From: Lachnospiraceae bacterium | GTDB lineage: Bacteria; Bacillota; Clostridia; Lachnospirales; Lachnospiraceae | NCBI GenBank assembly: GCA_024697505.1 | Contig: JAILFQ010000005.1 | Location: 1-6,391, forward strand | DNA length: 6,391 nucleotides | Direction of reading: 5' to 3' | Shown here: one piece after another, positions 5,831 to 6,391 of the stretch | How the letters are laid out: each line of letters begins with the position of its first letter | How positions within the stretch are numbered: position 1 is the stretch's first letter | The notes under the pieces: model-generated | What the model saw: the letters and a program-made list of their open reading frames with translations, nothing else | Told to the model about the DNA's origin: nothing | The model's database searches: none | Program-made: the position numbers and the translations under genes

Positions 5831-5860
5831 ACAAAGTAAATTTATCATATACATTACAGC

Positions 5861-5894
5861 AAAACAAGAGAGTAGAAAGGTACTCTCTTGTTTT
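5861..5894 (-). terminator. terminator of the GH35 gene, 14-bp perfect inverted repeat
   Basis: The arms 5861-5874 and 5881-5894 are perfectly complementary over 14 bp (core CAAGAGAGTA/TACTCTCTTG) around a six-base loop. The outer four pairs are A-T, giving a T run at the end on either strand, so it can work in both directions. On the minus strand it follows the GH35 stop codon by 25 bases and separates that gene from the membrane protein gene. Confidence 0.85.
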
Positions 5895-5919
5895 TAGGAT
5901 GTATTTTCTTTTTTGATCT

Positions 5920-6391
5920 TTATCCAAGTTCCGGTTCGTCCAGTAAAGTAACAAAATCTGCCGACTTACCTTCCGTTTCAAAAACTATTATTTCATTCTT
6001 CCCTTCTTTTACAAGCGGCCCCGGTACATAAAGCCTCTTCTGAGGACCTATTTCCCAGAAACGTCCAAGATTAAAGCCGTTTATAAAGGCACAGCCCTTT
6101 CCGAATCCGGTAAGATCAAGGAAGGTATCTTTATATGCCTCCTTGGAGGAATCTCCTTCAAACTCAAACTTATAAAAAGCAGGAAGGCCGTCCTTTGCAG
6201 GCTTTGTAAAGGAAAGCTTATCTGTGTTGTTAAGCGGGAGCGGATACATGGTCCAATCGTAATGCTGGTGAAGGTTCATGGTTACCGCATCTTTAATACC
6301 CTTATGCTGATGCTCCATGTTTACACCATAATTTACACGTCCCATATTTTCCATAAGGATATCTAACTTATCCGCCTTTACAGCAGGCTTA
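5920..6391 (-). CDS. GH35 beta-galactosidase, C-terminal 156 residues
   Basis: This is the 3' end of a glycoside hydrolase family 35 gene whose start lies beyond the right edge. The frame is open to base 6391, so the ATG at 6354 is an internal methionine: the residues before it (KADKLDILM) continue the family pattern leading into ENMGRVNYG. The fragment covers the C-terminal beta-sandwich (jelly-roll) region. Recognisable pieces are ENMGRVNYG, YPLPLNN, PAFYKFEF, FLDLTGFGKGCAFINGFNLGRFWEIGP and ETEG, closely like streptococcal BgaC, a beta-1,3-galactosidase of about 595 residues. The catalytic glutamates lie in the missing N-terminal barrel, so activity and presence of a signal peptide cannot be judged. 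By family knowledge it removes terminal beta-galactose from oligosaccharides. A terminator follows, so it is probably the last gene of its transcript. Confidence 0.93.
   Translation of the reverse strand, partial: KPAVKADKLDILMENMGRVNYGVNMEHQHKGIKDAVTMNLHQHYDWTMYPLPLNNTDKLSFTKPAKDGLPAFYKFEFEGDSSKEAYKDTFLDLTGFGKGCAFINGFNLGRFWEIGPQKRLYVPGPLVKEGKNEIIVFETEGKSADFVTLLDEPELG

Noticed and set aside
5772..5981. 69-codon minus-strand frame between GH35 and the membrane gene
   Set aside because: It runs through the terminator and both gene ends in a different frame and resembles nothing.
6352..6354. ATG at 6354 as the start of a 144-residue protein
   Set aside because: The frame stays open upstream and the preceding residues fit the GH35 family, so this is an internal methionine of a gene cut by the window edge.
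1..6391. Mobile element, CRISPR array, phage or defence system
   Set aside because: No transposase, integrase, regularly spaced repeats, terminal repeats or defence-type domain was seen; all the inverted repeats found are local terminator, leader or promoter elements.

Overview
The window looks like chromosomal DNA from a Gram-positive Firmicute, probably a clostridium of the Lachnospiraceae type. This placement is inferred from gene family resemblance and moderately AT-rich composition, not from a marker gene. Supporting signs are a Firmicutes-style MurG, a DnaX of Gram-positive layout, a PfoR-type EIIC protein, a GH35 beta-galactosidase resembling streptococcal BgaC, purine-rich Shine-Dalgarno sites, sigma-A-like promoters and a tRNA gene without an encoded CCA end.

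Layout, left to right. Positions 1-1428 (minus) hold the first 476 codons of dnaX, the clamp-loader subunit of DNA polymerase III; the gene leaves the window at its 3' end. Only 23 bp separate it from murG (1452-2516, minus), which makes lipid II, and no terminator lies between them, so murG-dnaX is probably one transcript. A 159-bp divergent promoter region follows (2517-2675). Its two promoters have -35 boxes that touch and form a 12-bp palindrome. The right-hand promoter drives mtnN (2676-3374, plus), which recycles methylthioadenosine and S-adenosylhomocysteine. A strong hairpin (3407-3453) ends mtnN and, on the other strand, probably also ends a solitary tRNA-Gly(CCC) gene (3455-3525, minus), which has its own near-consensus promoter (3573-3601).

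The right half is all on the minus strand. A PfoR/EIIC_2-family membrane protein (3679-4785) has a terminator behind it (3622-3653) and a promoter in front whose -35 box contains the stop codon of the preceding gene. That preceding gene (4901-5782) encodes a six-helix membrane protein I do not recognise. A 14-bp perfect inverted repeat (5861-5894) separates it from the last 156 codons of a GH35 beta-galactosidase (5920-6391), whose start lies outside the window.

The genes do not form one pathway. The left half is housekeeping (cell wall, replication, methyl-cycle salvage, translation). The right half is membrane and sugar related, and the GH35 enzyme and EIIC-like protein are separated by a terminator and an unrelated-looking gene. 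I see no insertion sequence, CRISPR array, phage gene or attachment site. No intergenic stretch exceeds about 160 bases, and nearly all that space is accounted for by promoters, terminators and leaders. I found no convincing new multi-gene system. The points most worth a second look are the back-to-back promoters, a possible -1 frameshift site in dnaX, an operator-like palindrome before the PfoR-like gene, and the unknown membrane protein.
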